DNA from: Begonia masoniana
Lineage: Eukaryota; Streptophyta; Magnoliopsida; Cucurbitales; Begoniaceae
DNA: 64,000 nt
Direction of reading: 5' to 3'
Assembly (NCBI GenBank): GCA_022432975.1
Contig: CM039510.1
Location: 30,492,412-30,556,411 of the forward strand
The position numbers and the translations under genes were made by a program. The notes under the pieces were generated by a model. That model did no database searches. It saw nothing but the letters and a program-made list of their open reading frames with translations, and was not told where the DNA came from. Every line of letters starts with the position of its first letter. The stretch's first letter is position 1. This document shows, one piece after another, positions 46,615 through 58,105 of this stretch.

Positions 46615-46626
46615 TGGTATCAGAGA
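46615..46626 (+). other. Element Y primer binding site
   Basis: TGGTATCAGAGA, three bases inside the 5' LTR end; initiator tRNA-Met type. Confidence 0.9.
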
Positions 46627-46766
46627 CATTCAGTTAAACCGTTAAAAAGATTACTCATCAGTGCCGATCGTTGCATGGAAGTACTCCAACGACTGTAAGT
46701 ATTTATGTTAGCCTTAGTAATTAGATGTTGATGAAAGTAATTAACCTTACACAGGAATCCAGTATA

Positions 46767-49700
46767 ATGGCTAGACGCCCAGGAAGACCTAGAGTGCCTA
46801 GAGAGATGCCAAATGTAAGAGGTGAAGAAGAGCCTAGTGTGATTAGGCAGCTGACAGATTTGGTGCGTCAGCAGACTGACATAGTGCGACAATAGTCCGA
46901 CCAATTCGGAGTGTTATTGAACCGAGAAGCACAAGGAAGTGCCAACTCGGGCCATGGCAATGAGCATTCAGGGGACCAATTTCGCAGGCTTCAACCACCC
47001 ACATTTGATGGAAGATCATCTAACCCGATTGTTGCCGAAGAATGGTTGAGGAAGATTGAAAGCATGCTTCGATGTGCCAACGTGGGAGAAGGAGATAAGG
47101 TCACCCTGGCAACGTTTCATTTTGCTGGAGACGCCCAGCTTTGGTGGGAGACAATTGAGACCACCACTGATATTTTGGCTATGACTTGGTCTCAGTTTAA
47201 GGACACCTTCTTTGAGAAATATTTTAACAGCACGGTTCAGGCCGCGAAGAAGGTGGTGTTCCTGAACTTGAAGCAGACAGGGTCTGTGGCTGAGTATGTT
47301 AGACAATTTGACTCTCTTTCCAGATTCGCTGGACACTTTATTCACAGAAACGAGGATAAGGTGTTTCAATTTATGAATGGACTGAAGCCAGAGGTGTACA
47401 GAGGGGTCAAGTATTCAGGTTTTAGAGGTTTGCCTTTTAGTGAAGTTGTGTCCACAGCCTTGGAGGTGGAGGAGGCCGAGATGAAATGTTCAGGGCCGAA
47501 GGAAGCCCCACGAAAGTTTGTTCAACCCCAACAACAGAGAGGAGTGAAGAGGCCAAGTGAGGGCCAGTATAGTCAAGGAATGGGAAAGAAAGTACCCGAC
47601 ACTAAGATGTTTCCTCAATGCCCTAAGTTTTCGAAGAACCACCCGGGCGAGTGCAGATTTGGAACAAAGTGTTTTAACTGTGAAGAGGTTGAACACTCGT
47701 TCAGGGATTGCCCAAAGCCTAGAATCACCCGTTGCTTCAACTGCAATAAAGTCGGCCATATCATCAGAGACTGCCCAGCCCTGAAGGGCGGACCTGCCAA
47801 GATTAAGCCAAGAATATTCTCCATGATGGAGTCAGGTGATGAGGACCAGCCTGCTGTAGTATCAGGTACTGTATTGGTTAACTCTATACCTGCTTTTACT
47901 TTGATAGATTCGGGTGCAACACATTCTTTTGTAGCCTCTACTTTTGCTGATAAGTTAGATGTACAGTTTACTTCTTCTGAGCATGTGTTTAACGTAGCAT
48001 TACCCACTGGTGATCGCATGCACTCTAACCAAGTGTTGCCCGATAGCATTGTATTAATAGGAAATAAGAATTTGCCTGCCGATCTCATTATTATGGACAT
48101 AACGGGATTTGATGTCATCTTAGAAATGGACTGGTTGTTTAAGCATTATGCCACAATAGATTGTAGGACTGGAATTGTTAGTTTTCAACCCCCTAGAGGT
48201 TTAAACCATACCTTCCAAGCTCTAAAGAAGAGTAAGGAAATGACTGTAATGACTTCCGTCAATTGTAGACCCTCCCCATGCAAAGAGTATTTGTGCTTTT
48301 TGGCCAGTGCCTTAGACACACAACTAGTAGAAAAATCAAGCCCCAAAAATGTCTTAGTTGTCCAAGACTTCCCCAAAGTATTCCTAGATGACCTTCCTGG
48401 CTTGCCACCAGATAGGAAAATTGAATTTGGGGTTGATGTTTACCCCGGCGCCGAGCCTGTGTCCAAGAATCCATATAGACTAGCACCGACAGAACTGAGG
48501 GAATTAAAGAAACAGTTAGAGGATTTGTTGGAGAAGGGGTTCATACGCCCTAGCTTTTCACCATGGGGTGCACCTGTCCTTTTTGTCAAAAAGAAAGATG
48601 GATCAATGCGTATGTGCATAGACTATAGAGAATTGAATAAACTAACTGTCAAGAACAAGTATCCACTGTCGAGGATTGATGATCTATTTGATCAGCTTAA
48701 GGGTGCAAGAGTTTTCTCTAAGATTGACCTTAGGTCCGGTTATTACCAGTTGAAGGTTAAATCTGAAGTTATCCCAAAGACTGCCTTTCGCACAAGATAT
48801 GGACATTATGAGTTTTTGGTTATGTCTTTTGGTTTGACAAATGCACTAGTAGCCTTCATGGATCTCATGAATAGGGTGTTTCACGAGTATTTGGACAAAT
48901 TTGTCATTGTATTCATAGATGACATTCTAATTTATTCCAGAACTAAGGATGAGCATGCAAGGCATTTGAGTTTGGTGTTGGATGTACTTAGGCAGCACCA
49001 ACTTTATGCTAAGTTTACCAAGTGTGAATTTTGGTTGGACAGAGTTCACTTTCTTGGTCATGTGATCTCTGGAGATGGGATATCTGTGGATCCAGCCAAG
49101 GTTCAAACAGTTAAGGAATGGCCCCAACCGAAGAATGCTACGGATATCAGGAGTTTTCTTGGACTAGCAGGGTATTATAGAATGTTCATTGAAGGATTTT
49201 CGAAGATTGCTACACCCCTTACTATGTTAACGAGGAAAAATATGAAGTATAATTGGACTGATAAATGCGAATCCAGTTTCCAGACCTTGAAACAGAAACT
49301 AAGCAATGCTCCAATTCTGACCCTTCCTGTCGATAATGGTAAGTTCAGCATATATTGTGATACATCCAAAGTTGGACTTGGTTGTGTTTTGATGCAAGAT
49401 GGAAAGGTTATAGCTTATGCTTCTAGACAGTTAAAAGTGCATGAAAAGAATTACCCTACACATGACTTAGAATTAGCTGCTGTGGTCTTTGCATTGAAAA
49501 TTTGGAGGCACTACCTGTATGGACAAACTTGTGAGATATTTTCGGATCATAAAAGCCTGAAATACATTTTCACACAGAAGGAACTGAAAATGAGGCAACG
49601 TAGGTGGTTAGAGTTTGTCAAAGATTATGATTTCGAGATTAAGTACCACTCTGGCAAGGCAAATGTAGTGGCTGATGCTTTGAGTAGAGTGACTCCTTCA

Positions 49701-51248
49701 GTTTCCGCATTGATTTTGGATATACCAATAGCTTTTGAGACAGAATTCCAAAGATTTAACATGGAAGCTGTGTCAAGTGTGTCAGCCATGCTTTCGGCCA
49801 TATCTTTAAGGCCTACCATTTTGGAGAGAATAAAGAAAGTTAAAATGAATGACCCTGAATGCAATAAGTATAAGTTGAGCATGGATTCTACTGACAAGTT
49901 GGGTTTCAACTGCTCAGTTGATGGAATTCTCAAATTTCGAAATAGATGGTTTGTTCCGGCTGATACTGAACTTAGAAAGGAAATCTTATATGAGGCACAT
50001 TCCTCCGGACTCTCTGTTCATCCTGGAAGTACGAAGATGTACAAAGATCTCAAGCAACATTATTGGTGGCCAGGTATGAAAAGAAGCGTGGCGGAGTATG
50101 TGGAGACATGTCTGATTTGCCAGCAAGTCAAAGCTGAACATCAGAGGCCTGCTGGAACATTGCAACCTTTACCAGTTCCCAAATGGAAATGGGAACAAAT
50201 AACTATGGATTTTATTATAGGATTACCCAGAACAACAAAAGGTCACGATACAATTTGGGTAGTAGTTGATCGTTTAACCAAATCAGCTCACTTTCTGCCA
50301 ATGAAGGTAACATACTCGATGGATCAATTGGCTGAGTTGTATGTGCATGAGGTTGTTAGACTGCATGGAGTTCCAAGCACCATAGTTTCAGACCGAGACT
50401 CCAGATTTACATCTAAGTTTTGGAAAAGTTTGCACAAGGCTATGGGAACACAGCTTAATTTTAGCACGGCTTTCCACCCTCAAACAGATGGACAATCCGA
50501 GAGAACCATTCAGATCTTAGAAGATATGCTCCAAGCATGCATATTGGATTTTCAAGGATCTTGGAGTAAATATTTACCATTGGTTGAGTTCTCGTACAAT
50601 AACAGTTTTCAAGCAACAATAGGCATGGCTCCATACGAAGCATTATATGGACGAAAATGCAGATCTCCATTATATTGGGATGGAGTTGGAGAAGCACGGT
50701 TGATTGGTCCTGATATTGTGCAGCAGACAGTGGAGATGATTGCTCCTATCCGACAAAGAATCTTAACAGCTCAAAGTCGGCAGAAAAGTTATGCAGACAA
50801 AAGACGAAGGGCATTAGAATTTGATGTTGGTAATGAGGTTTTCCTTAAAGTGTCACCTTTCAAAGGAGTTGTGAGATTTGGGAAAAGAGGCAAGTTGAAC
50901 CCCAGATATATTGGACCTTTTCGAATCGCGAAGAGAATTGGGAAGTCAGCATATCAACTTCTGTTACCAGCCTCTCTTGAGGGAATTTATAATGTGTTTC
51001 ATGTTTCCATGCTAAAGAAATGTGTTAGGGATCCTTCACAGATTATAGAACAGCAGAGCATTGAAGTCCTTCCTACTCTTGCATATGAGGAGAAACCAGT
51101 AAAGATCTTGGACTATGCAGTGAAGGTATTGCGCAACAAAGAAGTTCCACTAGTGAAGGTCTTATGGCACAATCAGAACATAGAGGAGACAACTTGGGAG
51201 CGCCAACAAGACATGATGGACCAACATCCAGAATTATTCAGGTACTGA
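46767..51248 (+). CDS. Element Y gag-pol polyprotein with one early stop
   Basis: ATG at 46767 starts a frame of 1493 codons broken only by TAG at 46893-46895 (codon 43); the open part is 46896-51248. Numbering from 46911: capsid domain about 25-195; zinc knuckles at 254-267 and 275-288, preceded by a cluster with one Cys replaced by Phe ([12 protein letters not shown]); aspartic protease DSGATHS at 333; reverse transcriptase with D606 and FIDD at 668-671; RNase H acids D817, E854, D879 and D922; integrase HHCC (H1030, H1037, C1067, C1070) and catalytic D1100, D1161, E1197 (D-E spacing 35); chromodomain-like tail 1391-1435. All catalytic residues are present. In reverse transcriptase the usual TNAPAAF reads TNALVAF. 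The related mini-gag of D has a Gln codon where Y has the TAG. Confidence 0.95.
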
Positions 51249-51270
51249 ATTTTGAGGACAAAATTCTTTT

Positions 51271-51283
51271 AAGGAGGGTAGAT
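51271..51283 (+). other. Element Y polypurine tract
   Basis: AAGGAGGGTAGAT immediately before the right LTR; primes plus-strand synthesis in LTR elements. Confidence 0.8.
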
Positions 51284-51445
51284 TGTAATACCCGGTTCTG
51301 TTAAACCGTTTCTCTATTCCTTTTTAAACTAATGGCACAATTTATATGGCAATATTAAATGTAGGGTTAGTGAATGACTAGGCAAGGGCATAAGGGTAAT
51401 TAGAAATCTAAAGGTGGATAACGTATTTAAGGAAACTATTATTGA

Positions 51446-54045
51446 TGTAACACCCGGCATTTTTGCCATGTAATAGTTTTTCCCGGATCGTTTAAACGGG
51501 ATTAATATTATATTAATACAATGAATATTTTGGTTAAAATGATGGAATGTTTGAGGGAAAACCAAACTAAGTGTAATCAAAACAAGCCAATTAGGTCAAA
51601 AGCTAATGGAAGGGTAAATGTGGAAGTGATTGTGGTAGGTGGAAGCAAACCAATGGATGAGTGCCAAGTGGCAACTTGTTGAAGAAGATATGTCTCCTCT
51701 TCCTCCTACGTGAAGCTCACTTCTACCTCCAATTTCTGTTTTCTCTCTTCCAGGCGATTGAAACAAAACTTCCACACTTTGTTTCTCCAGCATTTCTCCG
51801 TTTTTTTTTTCAGCAAAGGTGAGCGTCTTTTAACGCTAACAAGTTTGGGCAAGTTTAAAGTGAGTTTTTACCGAAGTTTAGGGTTTCAGTTTTGGGTGAA
51901 AACTCACTGTTTTGGATGAAAACACGTTGGTGTGTTTTCTAAAGTGTTTTAAGTGTGTTTGCTGCGTTTCTTACGTGATATTAGTTAGCATTTGTAGCGT
52001 TTAAATTCTGTACATTCATGTTACAGATCCGAACTCTCCAGGGACGTTCGAGTACACTGCATTGCCGCAAACAGGTAAGTTCATAACCGTAGGTTGGCCC
52101 TTAAGGCCCTACATCATGGAGGTACTAGGTATTTCAGTTCTGTCAGGTTGTTTTGGGTAGAAAGGTTATAGTTTATGTTTCTGAGTTGTCTGTATTCTTC
52201 TTCATGGTATGTTCTGTTATTTCTGTTGTCTGCCAGTTTAAGTTCAGGCACCGTTCATGCATACACGATTTTCTCTGAAAGCTCATGCAAAACTGTTTTC
52301 TGTACACTGTTTGAAATTAAACAAGATAAAATCTGACTGTCTGTAATGTACTGGTTAAGTGCGGGACGGGGACTGGCCCTCTGGTTTTATCCCTCCCTGG
52401 GAATCTGAAAATAAATTGTCCCTAGCAAGGACCCTCTGGTTTTATCCCTCCCTGGGAGACTGAAAATCTGCTGTGCCTGATAGTGCACCCTCTATTTGCC
52501 AGTTCCCCTATAAGCCCCACTTATACCCCTCTGCCACTGAAATGTAAAGTTCTGTTCTGTCACTGTGTTCTGAAAACTGCATGCATAGCATTTTGCATCA
52601 CTGCATCTGTATTATGTTCTTACTGAGTTTTAGACTCATAGGTGAACTCTCTGATGTAGGTACTGAACCCGAAACTGAGGACCTTGTTCCTCAAAATGAC
52701 GATCTGATGTAGCTGGTGGTTTGAGCTCTCGGGGTGGTTGCTGCAGTCAGACATAGCTTTCTGTCTTGAGGTTTAAGTCTTTAAAGTAAAGATCATATCT
52801 GTAAACTCTTCTGGAATTCTGGTGTTTTGTTTTAAAACTCTGTTATAGTCCTGTGTTTTGTTTATAAACTCTGCTGGGATTTTTTTTTGTAATGTATAGG
52901 TTCTGTTGCTGATGTATTTAAAACCTCTGTATTTGACAGTTGAATTTATGTTCTGAAGTATTCTGGAATTGCCTAGAATATTTTTCTGTTGGTCATGCAT
53001 GGATGGTCTCGAATTTTAGAGCTATCCATACAGTTTGTTTTCTTGAAATCTGTCATTTGTAATGAAGGTCTGAAACCTGTATGCCTTCTGTTGTGCTCGA
53101 GAACCATGTTTTGATGTGGTTTGAGAATCTGAGACGTTTAAGTCTTCTGTTTTTATGCCCTCTGTCTGTATGCTTTCCTGTCAAAAGTTGTAAATTCTGT
53201 CTTTAAAACTATGTCTTCTGATTACATCTACCGGTAGGAATTTTGCCTGCATCTACCGCCAAACAGTGTTTCTGCCTTAGGTTTTCATCTTCCGATTTAA
53301 ATTGCTATCTTCATCTTCCGATGACGTCAGAACATCTTCCGGCTGACGTCATCACCTTCTGCCGATTACGTTCACTACCTGTATCTGCCGATGACGTCAT
53401 CACATCTTCCGATGACGTCATCACACATCCCGATTTCACCTGCCTGCCTTCATCTTCCGATGACGTCAGAACATCTTCCGACTGACGTCATACGATGATT
53501 TCTGCCTATATCTTCCGCTCAGTTTTACTCGTCTTCAGTTTCTTTTCTTCTGACGATTACGTTTAATGCTTGTATCTTCCGGTTGACGTCATCCATCTTC
53601 CGGCTGACGTCATCTCCTCTTCCGGCTGACGTCACCCACTGTTTACTTCTTCCGATTTCAGAGCATCATTTTGGTTTAATTTCATCTACAGCCCAATAGT
53701 ATTCTGCCTCTTTGAAAAACTAAGTCTTCCGCCAAATTTCTGCCTATGCCTTCCGACTTCATTCCCTATTTTCTGCTGCTATTTATACTCTGTTACTCAC
53801 TGTAGTTTCTTCTCCTGTGTAAAGTTATGCTCTTTTAGGGTTTGCATTGACAGTGCATGTTTTCTGTCATTCGGTTCTGTTTTCTGTTAAAGTTTTAAAA
53901 GTTCAGTTGGCTTTCATAAGTTGTTCCAGTAACGCTGTCTGTTCTGTTTATGTAAAAAAAAAAATAGTCACCGTTTTCTGCAAATGACCCAGAGTGACGG
54001 CTTGGTTCTCGGGTTTCGATCGGGATCCGGTTTCGGGCTGTCACA
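51446..54045 (+). repeat. Solo LTR N inside element Y 3' LTR
   Basis: 2600 bp, TGTAACACCCGG to GGGCTGTCACA, with TSD ATTGA at 51441-51445 and 54046-54050. Donor GTGAGC at 51819; acceptor AG at 52025-52026; 48-nt micro-exon 52027-52074; donor GTAAGT at 52075; acceptor AG at 52658-52659. Arms CCTACATCA (52108-52116) and TGATGTAGG (52652-52660) are complementary. A repeated CCCTCTGGTTTTATCCCTCC block lies at 52375-52465. Nine TGACGTCA motifs at 53320-53635. It is the youngest event in the C-S-Y-N stack. Confidence 0.95.
53220..53770 (+). promoter_or_regulatory. Array of TGACGTCA and CATCTTCCG motifs
   Basis: Nine exact TGACGTCA palindromes, most preceded by CATCTTCCGR or CTTCCGGC. TGACGTCA is the ACGT-core site bound by plant bZIP factors such as TGA and C-box binders. 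Activity is inferred. Confidence 0.6.
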
Positions 54046-56781
54046 ATTGAAGTAGCCGCCACTGTTTTATTCCATTTCCTCCCCATTCTCAGCTCCTCAG
54101 CTTAGCAGAGTGCGATAGGAGACCCCCCTTTCGACTTTCTCCAGCGATTTCCTTCGAACTTGGTGAGTTTTGCTTCTAATTCTAGCTACATTGTATCTAT
54201 CGTTGATGGGAGGGATGATATTGAGGTTTTGGGGATTACAGTAAGCGAGTGTTAGTTTCGGTTTTAAGTGGAAATTGGGAACGCACAACGACTGGAGTTT
54301 CCAAAACAGTTTCCCTTAGATTTATAGTGGTTTAGAATGAATATTAGAGGAAATTTAATGTATGCTCTGTCTATGGTTATAGGTTCGAGTAATACCTGAA
54401 GTAGCTTGCGGACAAGTTTTTCTTTCCAGGAGACCAAGTAAGTAAAGTACTGTGTGTGCCCTCGGGCCTACATCACAAAACAGTAGGTTTTGCATGTTTG
54501 AGTATTTTCTATATTACATGCATCATGAATTTGAAAGAAAACGAAAATGAATTTTCATGCATCATATGGAAAGGCAAGTTCAGATTGAAATGCATTGGCG
54601 GTTAAGGGAATTAATCCACCCCTTAACTGATGAAGAGGATTTATAACATTGGGAGAACTGATCCCACTCCCAAGGGAATTGAGGGATCAGAACAGCTATT
54701 AAGGGACCTCATCCACCCCTTAACTAATGAAGAGGATGTAGACATTGAGAGAGTTGATCCCACTCCCAAGGGAATCATGGGATCTGATCAGTAGACAAAC
54801 GATGTGAAACTGAGATGAGAAAGTAGAAACTGCATATTTAGGTTTCATGTTTCAGCTTGTCATTTCATTATTGCTTTACTTACTTAGCATTAGGCTAATA
54901 GATGAGTTTTGTGATGTAGGTGTTGAGGATACTGCAGGTGAATTTCCTGAGTGTACAGATGATTAGATGTGGTTGGAGGAGTACATTCATGTCTCGGCTT
55001 GGTAAACTGATGAGGCGGGTTAACTGGTGTCAGCAGTTGTTGAGGTTTAGTAGATAATGATTTAGTCTGAGTACGTTGGGTTTTCATGGCAGTAGAAAAT
55101 TTTAGCATTTTGAATACGTTTTGAGATTTACTGATACTAGTAATCTGTTGAGTTTTAAATGTTGATTTTTACTGGATTTGATTAATACTATGGTTTGAGT
55201 TGTTTCTGAATGGTCTTGGAGAAACAAGTAAATTCTTTTCTGTAGATAATGTTGTGTTTCTTTTCTATCGGATGATGTCAGGTGATTTAGTCATCTGGTG
55301 ATGTTGAGGGTTAGTTACCGGGCGATATGCGTAATATTTTGTCGTCTAGTGCTCGGGTGAGGTGAGATTTGAAGTGTGTTTATCACTGGGCTATGTCTTA
55401 ATTGCTCACGTGAGAAGCACATGTACACCGGATGATGTCCTCTTATTTCACCGGTGGATGTAGAGTAAAGTCGATCGGATGAAGGAGATCATCCGGCTGA
55501 CGTCACCGGTGGATGTAGAGTAAAGCTGATCGGATGAAGGAGATCATCCGGCTGACGTCACCGGTAGATGAAGGATATATTTTGTCGTTTAGTGACCGGA
55601 TGACAAATCTTATGTTTTGTCGTTTAGTGACCGGTGGATGTCTTCAAATAGTTTTCCCCTTTTGTTGACTTTGTTCAGCGGACGATGAATTTTACTTTTG
55701 CAACCTTTAAAGTATTTTCACGAGTTAAACCTTTGCTTCTTAACCGACTGTTCCTTAACATTCCCAACGATTGTTTTAACATGGTTTTGTTAAATTTTAT
55801 TTTTGTTTAAACGATTTCCGCTGCAAGTTTTCATGTTTTCCTCAAATGTCCAAATTTTGAATTATGAACGAAGTTTTAAATTTGGTCCAAGTTTTCGTAG
55901 AAGTATTTGGGTTTATGAGTAACAAACTGGGTTCAGTAAGCTCGGGGCGTTTCAAAAGACCCATTATAATGCTAAGTGTTAGTGAGGAAGCAATGGAGGA
56001 TCAAGGAAGCAAGGAGTTCAAACAATTGTTGCTAAATGGGAAAAGGAGTCTCATGGAACCACCCGCACTCACGCATATATTGTCAGCACGCCCAGCCACG
56101 CACGCCCTTTGCACGCCCAGCCTACACGCACAAATTTCTCGACAGCGCGGCCAACAGCTCGCGCGCATCTGCCTGACACCCAACGCGCACCAAGATACGA
56201 CCCAGCACGCTACCATTGCATGCCCACGACGGAGCCCAACATAACGCGCGCCCAAACCATGGCCTAGCGACAACCACTCAGGGCCCAACACACCCCAACC
56301 CGCACACCAGCGCCACCCACTTGCACCCGCATGCACTCCTACAGGCCATCCACGTGGCAGCCTGACCCAGCCACCCGCTTGCCTTGTGCACACACCACTA
56401 CACTAACCACACCCACTTCAACCCTAGCCGTGTCATTCTTTAATTTTAGGTTAAATTTTAGTTGATTCAGCCTTAACCTAGTTTTTCCTCCTATTTAAAC
56501 AAAGTTGTAAGACATTATTAGAACACTTTGAATTTTTATGAAAAATGAGCTTATGCTTTTTTGTTGAGATTCTTTGAATTCTCTTCTTAAATTCTTATTG
56601 AGGAACTTGATATTCTTCAAGTGCTTGCTTGAAAAGATCAAACTTTATAGCTTTCGATTCATCCAACAAGCTTGGTTCGGGTCAAGCTTCTATTCTCTTG
56701 AATCATAAAAGCATTTATGTGATTATTTCATGTTGTTGTCGGGTCTTGGATTCTCTAAAATCCTAGGTTCACATCATAAGC

Positions 56782-57409
56782 TAAGAACAAAACTCTTATT
56801 TTCACATGTGGCACACCTCCAAACGTATGGACAATCCGAAGTGGTAATAAATAGAACACTTTATACATTGTTAAGAGTAATTATTTCTAAAAATTCAAAA
56901 CAATAGGAAAAATGTTTACCTCATGTTGAATTTGCTTATAATCAGGTTATTCATTCCATTACTTCATATTCACCATTTGAAATTGTTTATAGATTTAATT
57001 CTTTATCTCCTCTTGATATTTAATATTTACCTACTAATGAATTTGTTAATCTTGATGGAGAGAAAAGACTAAATTTGTTAGGGACTTACATGTGAAAGTA
57101 CAAGAGAATATTCGAGAAAGAAACAAGCACTATGCATGTCAAGCCAACAAAAACAACAAAAAGATCATATTTGAACATGGAGATTGGGTATGACTACATC
57201 TTCAAAAATAAAGGTTTCCAAATCAATGAAAAAGAAAGTTTCATCCACGAGGAGATGGAACTTTTCAAGTCCTTGAAAGCATAAACGACAATGCGTACAA
57301 AATCGACTCCTAGTGAATATGGTAATGTTAGTGCATCTTTTAATATTATTGACTTGTCTTTATATGATGAAGGAGATTCGAGGACGAATCTTTTCGAAGA
57401 GGGAGGGAA
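56782..57409 (+). pseudogene. Element C pol: end of integrase and C-terminal tail
   Basis: Resumes the integrase at [18 protein letters not shown], then [10 protein letters not shown] and [11 protein letters not shown], with shifts and stops. From 57291 a frame (ending 57524) carries FNIIDLSLYDEG..FEEGGNN and runs across the 3' LTR start to SKAKKMREALQ, showing that pol of this family ends inside its own LTR. The purine tract GAAGAGGGAGGGAA precedes 57410. Confidence 0.75.
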
Positions 57410-57914
57410 TAATGTGATCCAAGGAACGATCAAGCCCAAGCCCAAGAGCAAGGATACAAATGAGAGCATTGGCGGCCCAATGACACAATCCAAAGCTAAG
57501 AAGATGCGTGAGGCCTTGCAATGATTGATTTTAGAGTTCCAAGAGAGAGGGGAGCTGCGACAACTTTATCCAAAACTATTAAATGTGCTGTGGATTGAAG
57601 AGAATCAAGTTGAGGCAAATGAGGCCAAAGATACATGAAGATTTAGAGAGGGTACTGTAGTGACCCTAACACTGTACCCTTATTTTTCCATTTTTTTTAA
57701 TTTTTTTTAATTTTTTTTATCCTCGTAATATCTCGTAAATTCGTGCAGAATTTAAATCGTAGACTATATCGTTAAAATCATTCGAAAATTATTTGTAAAA
57801 CCACTTAAATAAACTTAAAACAATTGGAATAAAACTTAAAACAAATGTTTAAACTAATTAAAAACAATTAAAATCATCGGCGAGGGCAAAAGGGACAATC
57901 GTCCCATAAAAGCA

Positions 57915-58105
57915 GGGGCGATCGATCGCCCCAATGGTAGGCGATCGATCGCCCATTGAAAAAAAAACTAAGGGGCGATCGATCGCCCCTTATTGTGGCG
58001 ATCGATCGCCAATATAAAATTGAGGGGCGATCGATCGCCCCACTCTCTGGAAAATCCAGAGAGCGGCGATCGATCATGCCAATCGATGGCGATCGATCGG
58101 CATGT
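57915..58105. repeat. GGCGATCGATCGCC palindrome array
   Basis: Five exact GGCGATCGATCGCC copies (some extended to GGGGCGATCGATCGCCCC) plus degenerate ones, 20-50 bases apart. Degenerate forms occur at the same place in element I LTRs (about 880-1030 and 7065-7215). Confidence 0.9.

Larger units (their letters stand above)
44510..55954 (+). mobile_element. Element Y: young, almost intact Ty3/gypsy chromovirus
   Basis: TSD AAAGA at 44505-44509 and 55955-55959. LTRs are 44510-46611 and 51284-55954 (the second interrupted by N). Primer site at 46615-46626, gag-pol at 46767-51248, polypurine tract AAGGAGGGTAGAT at 51271-51283. A by-eye LTR comparison finds about 25 substitutions over about 2.07 kb plus one 35-bp repeat-unit difference. 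The gene order gag-PR-RT-RH-INT-chromodomain-like places it with the Tekay/Del-type chromoviruses. Confidence 0.95.
51284..55954 (+). repeat. Element Y 3' LTR (interrupted by N)
   Basis: Own sequence 51284-51445 and 54051-55954. Donor at 54438, micro-exon 54383-54437 and acceptor 54918-54919 correspond to those of the 5' LTR. It has one copy of a 35-bp GTGACCGGATGACAAATC unit where the 5' LTR has two. Confidence 0.95.
44265..56776 (+). repeat. Solo LTR S inside element C integrase (interrupted by Y)
   Basis: Starts TGATGTGATCC (44265) and ends GTTCACATCA (56776), with TSD TAAGC at 44260-44264 and 56777-56781. Removing it rejoins the integrase frame of element C. Its own sequence is 44265-44509 and 55960-56776, about 1.06 kb. 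It carries a 94-bp tandem duplication (44337-44430 and 44431 onwards) and a GC-rich CACGCCC-type tract at 56055-56400. Confidence 0.9.

Noticed and set aside
56001..56393. 126-130-residue ORFs in GC-rich sequence
   Set aside because: They lie in LTR S, arise from a CACGCCC-type low-complexity tract and resemble no family.
57915..58105. Bacterial/cyanobacterial insertion suggested by GCGATCGC-rich palindromes
   Set aside because: The array lies within an LTR with plant gypsy ends and has degenerate relatives in element I.
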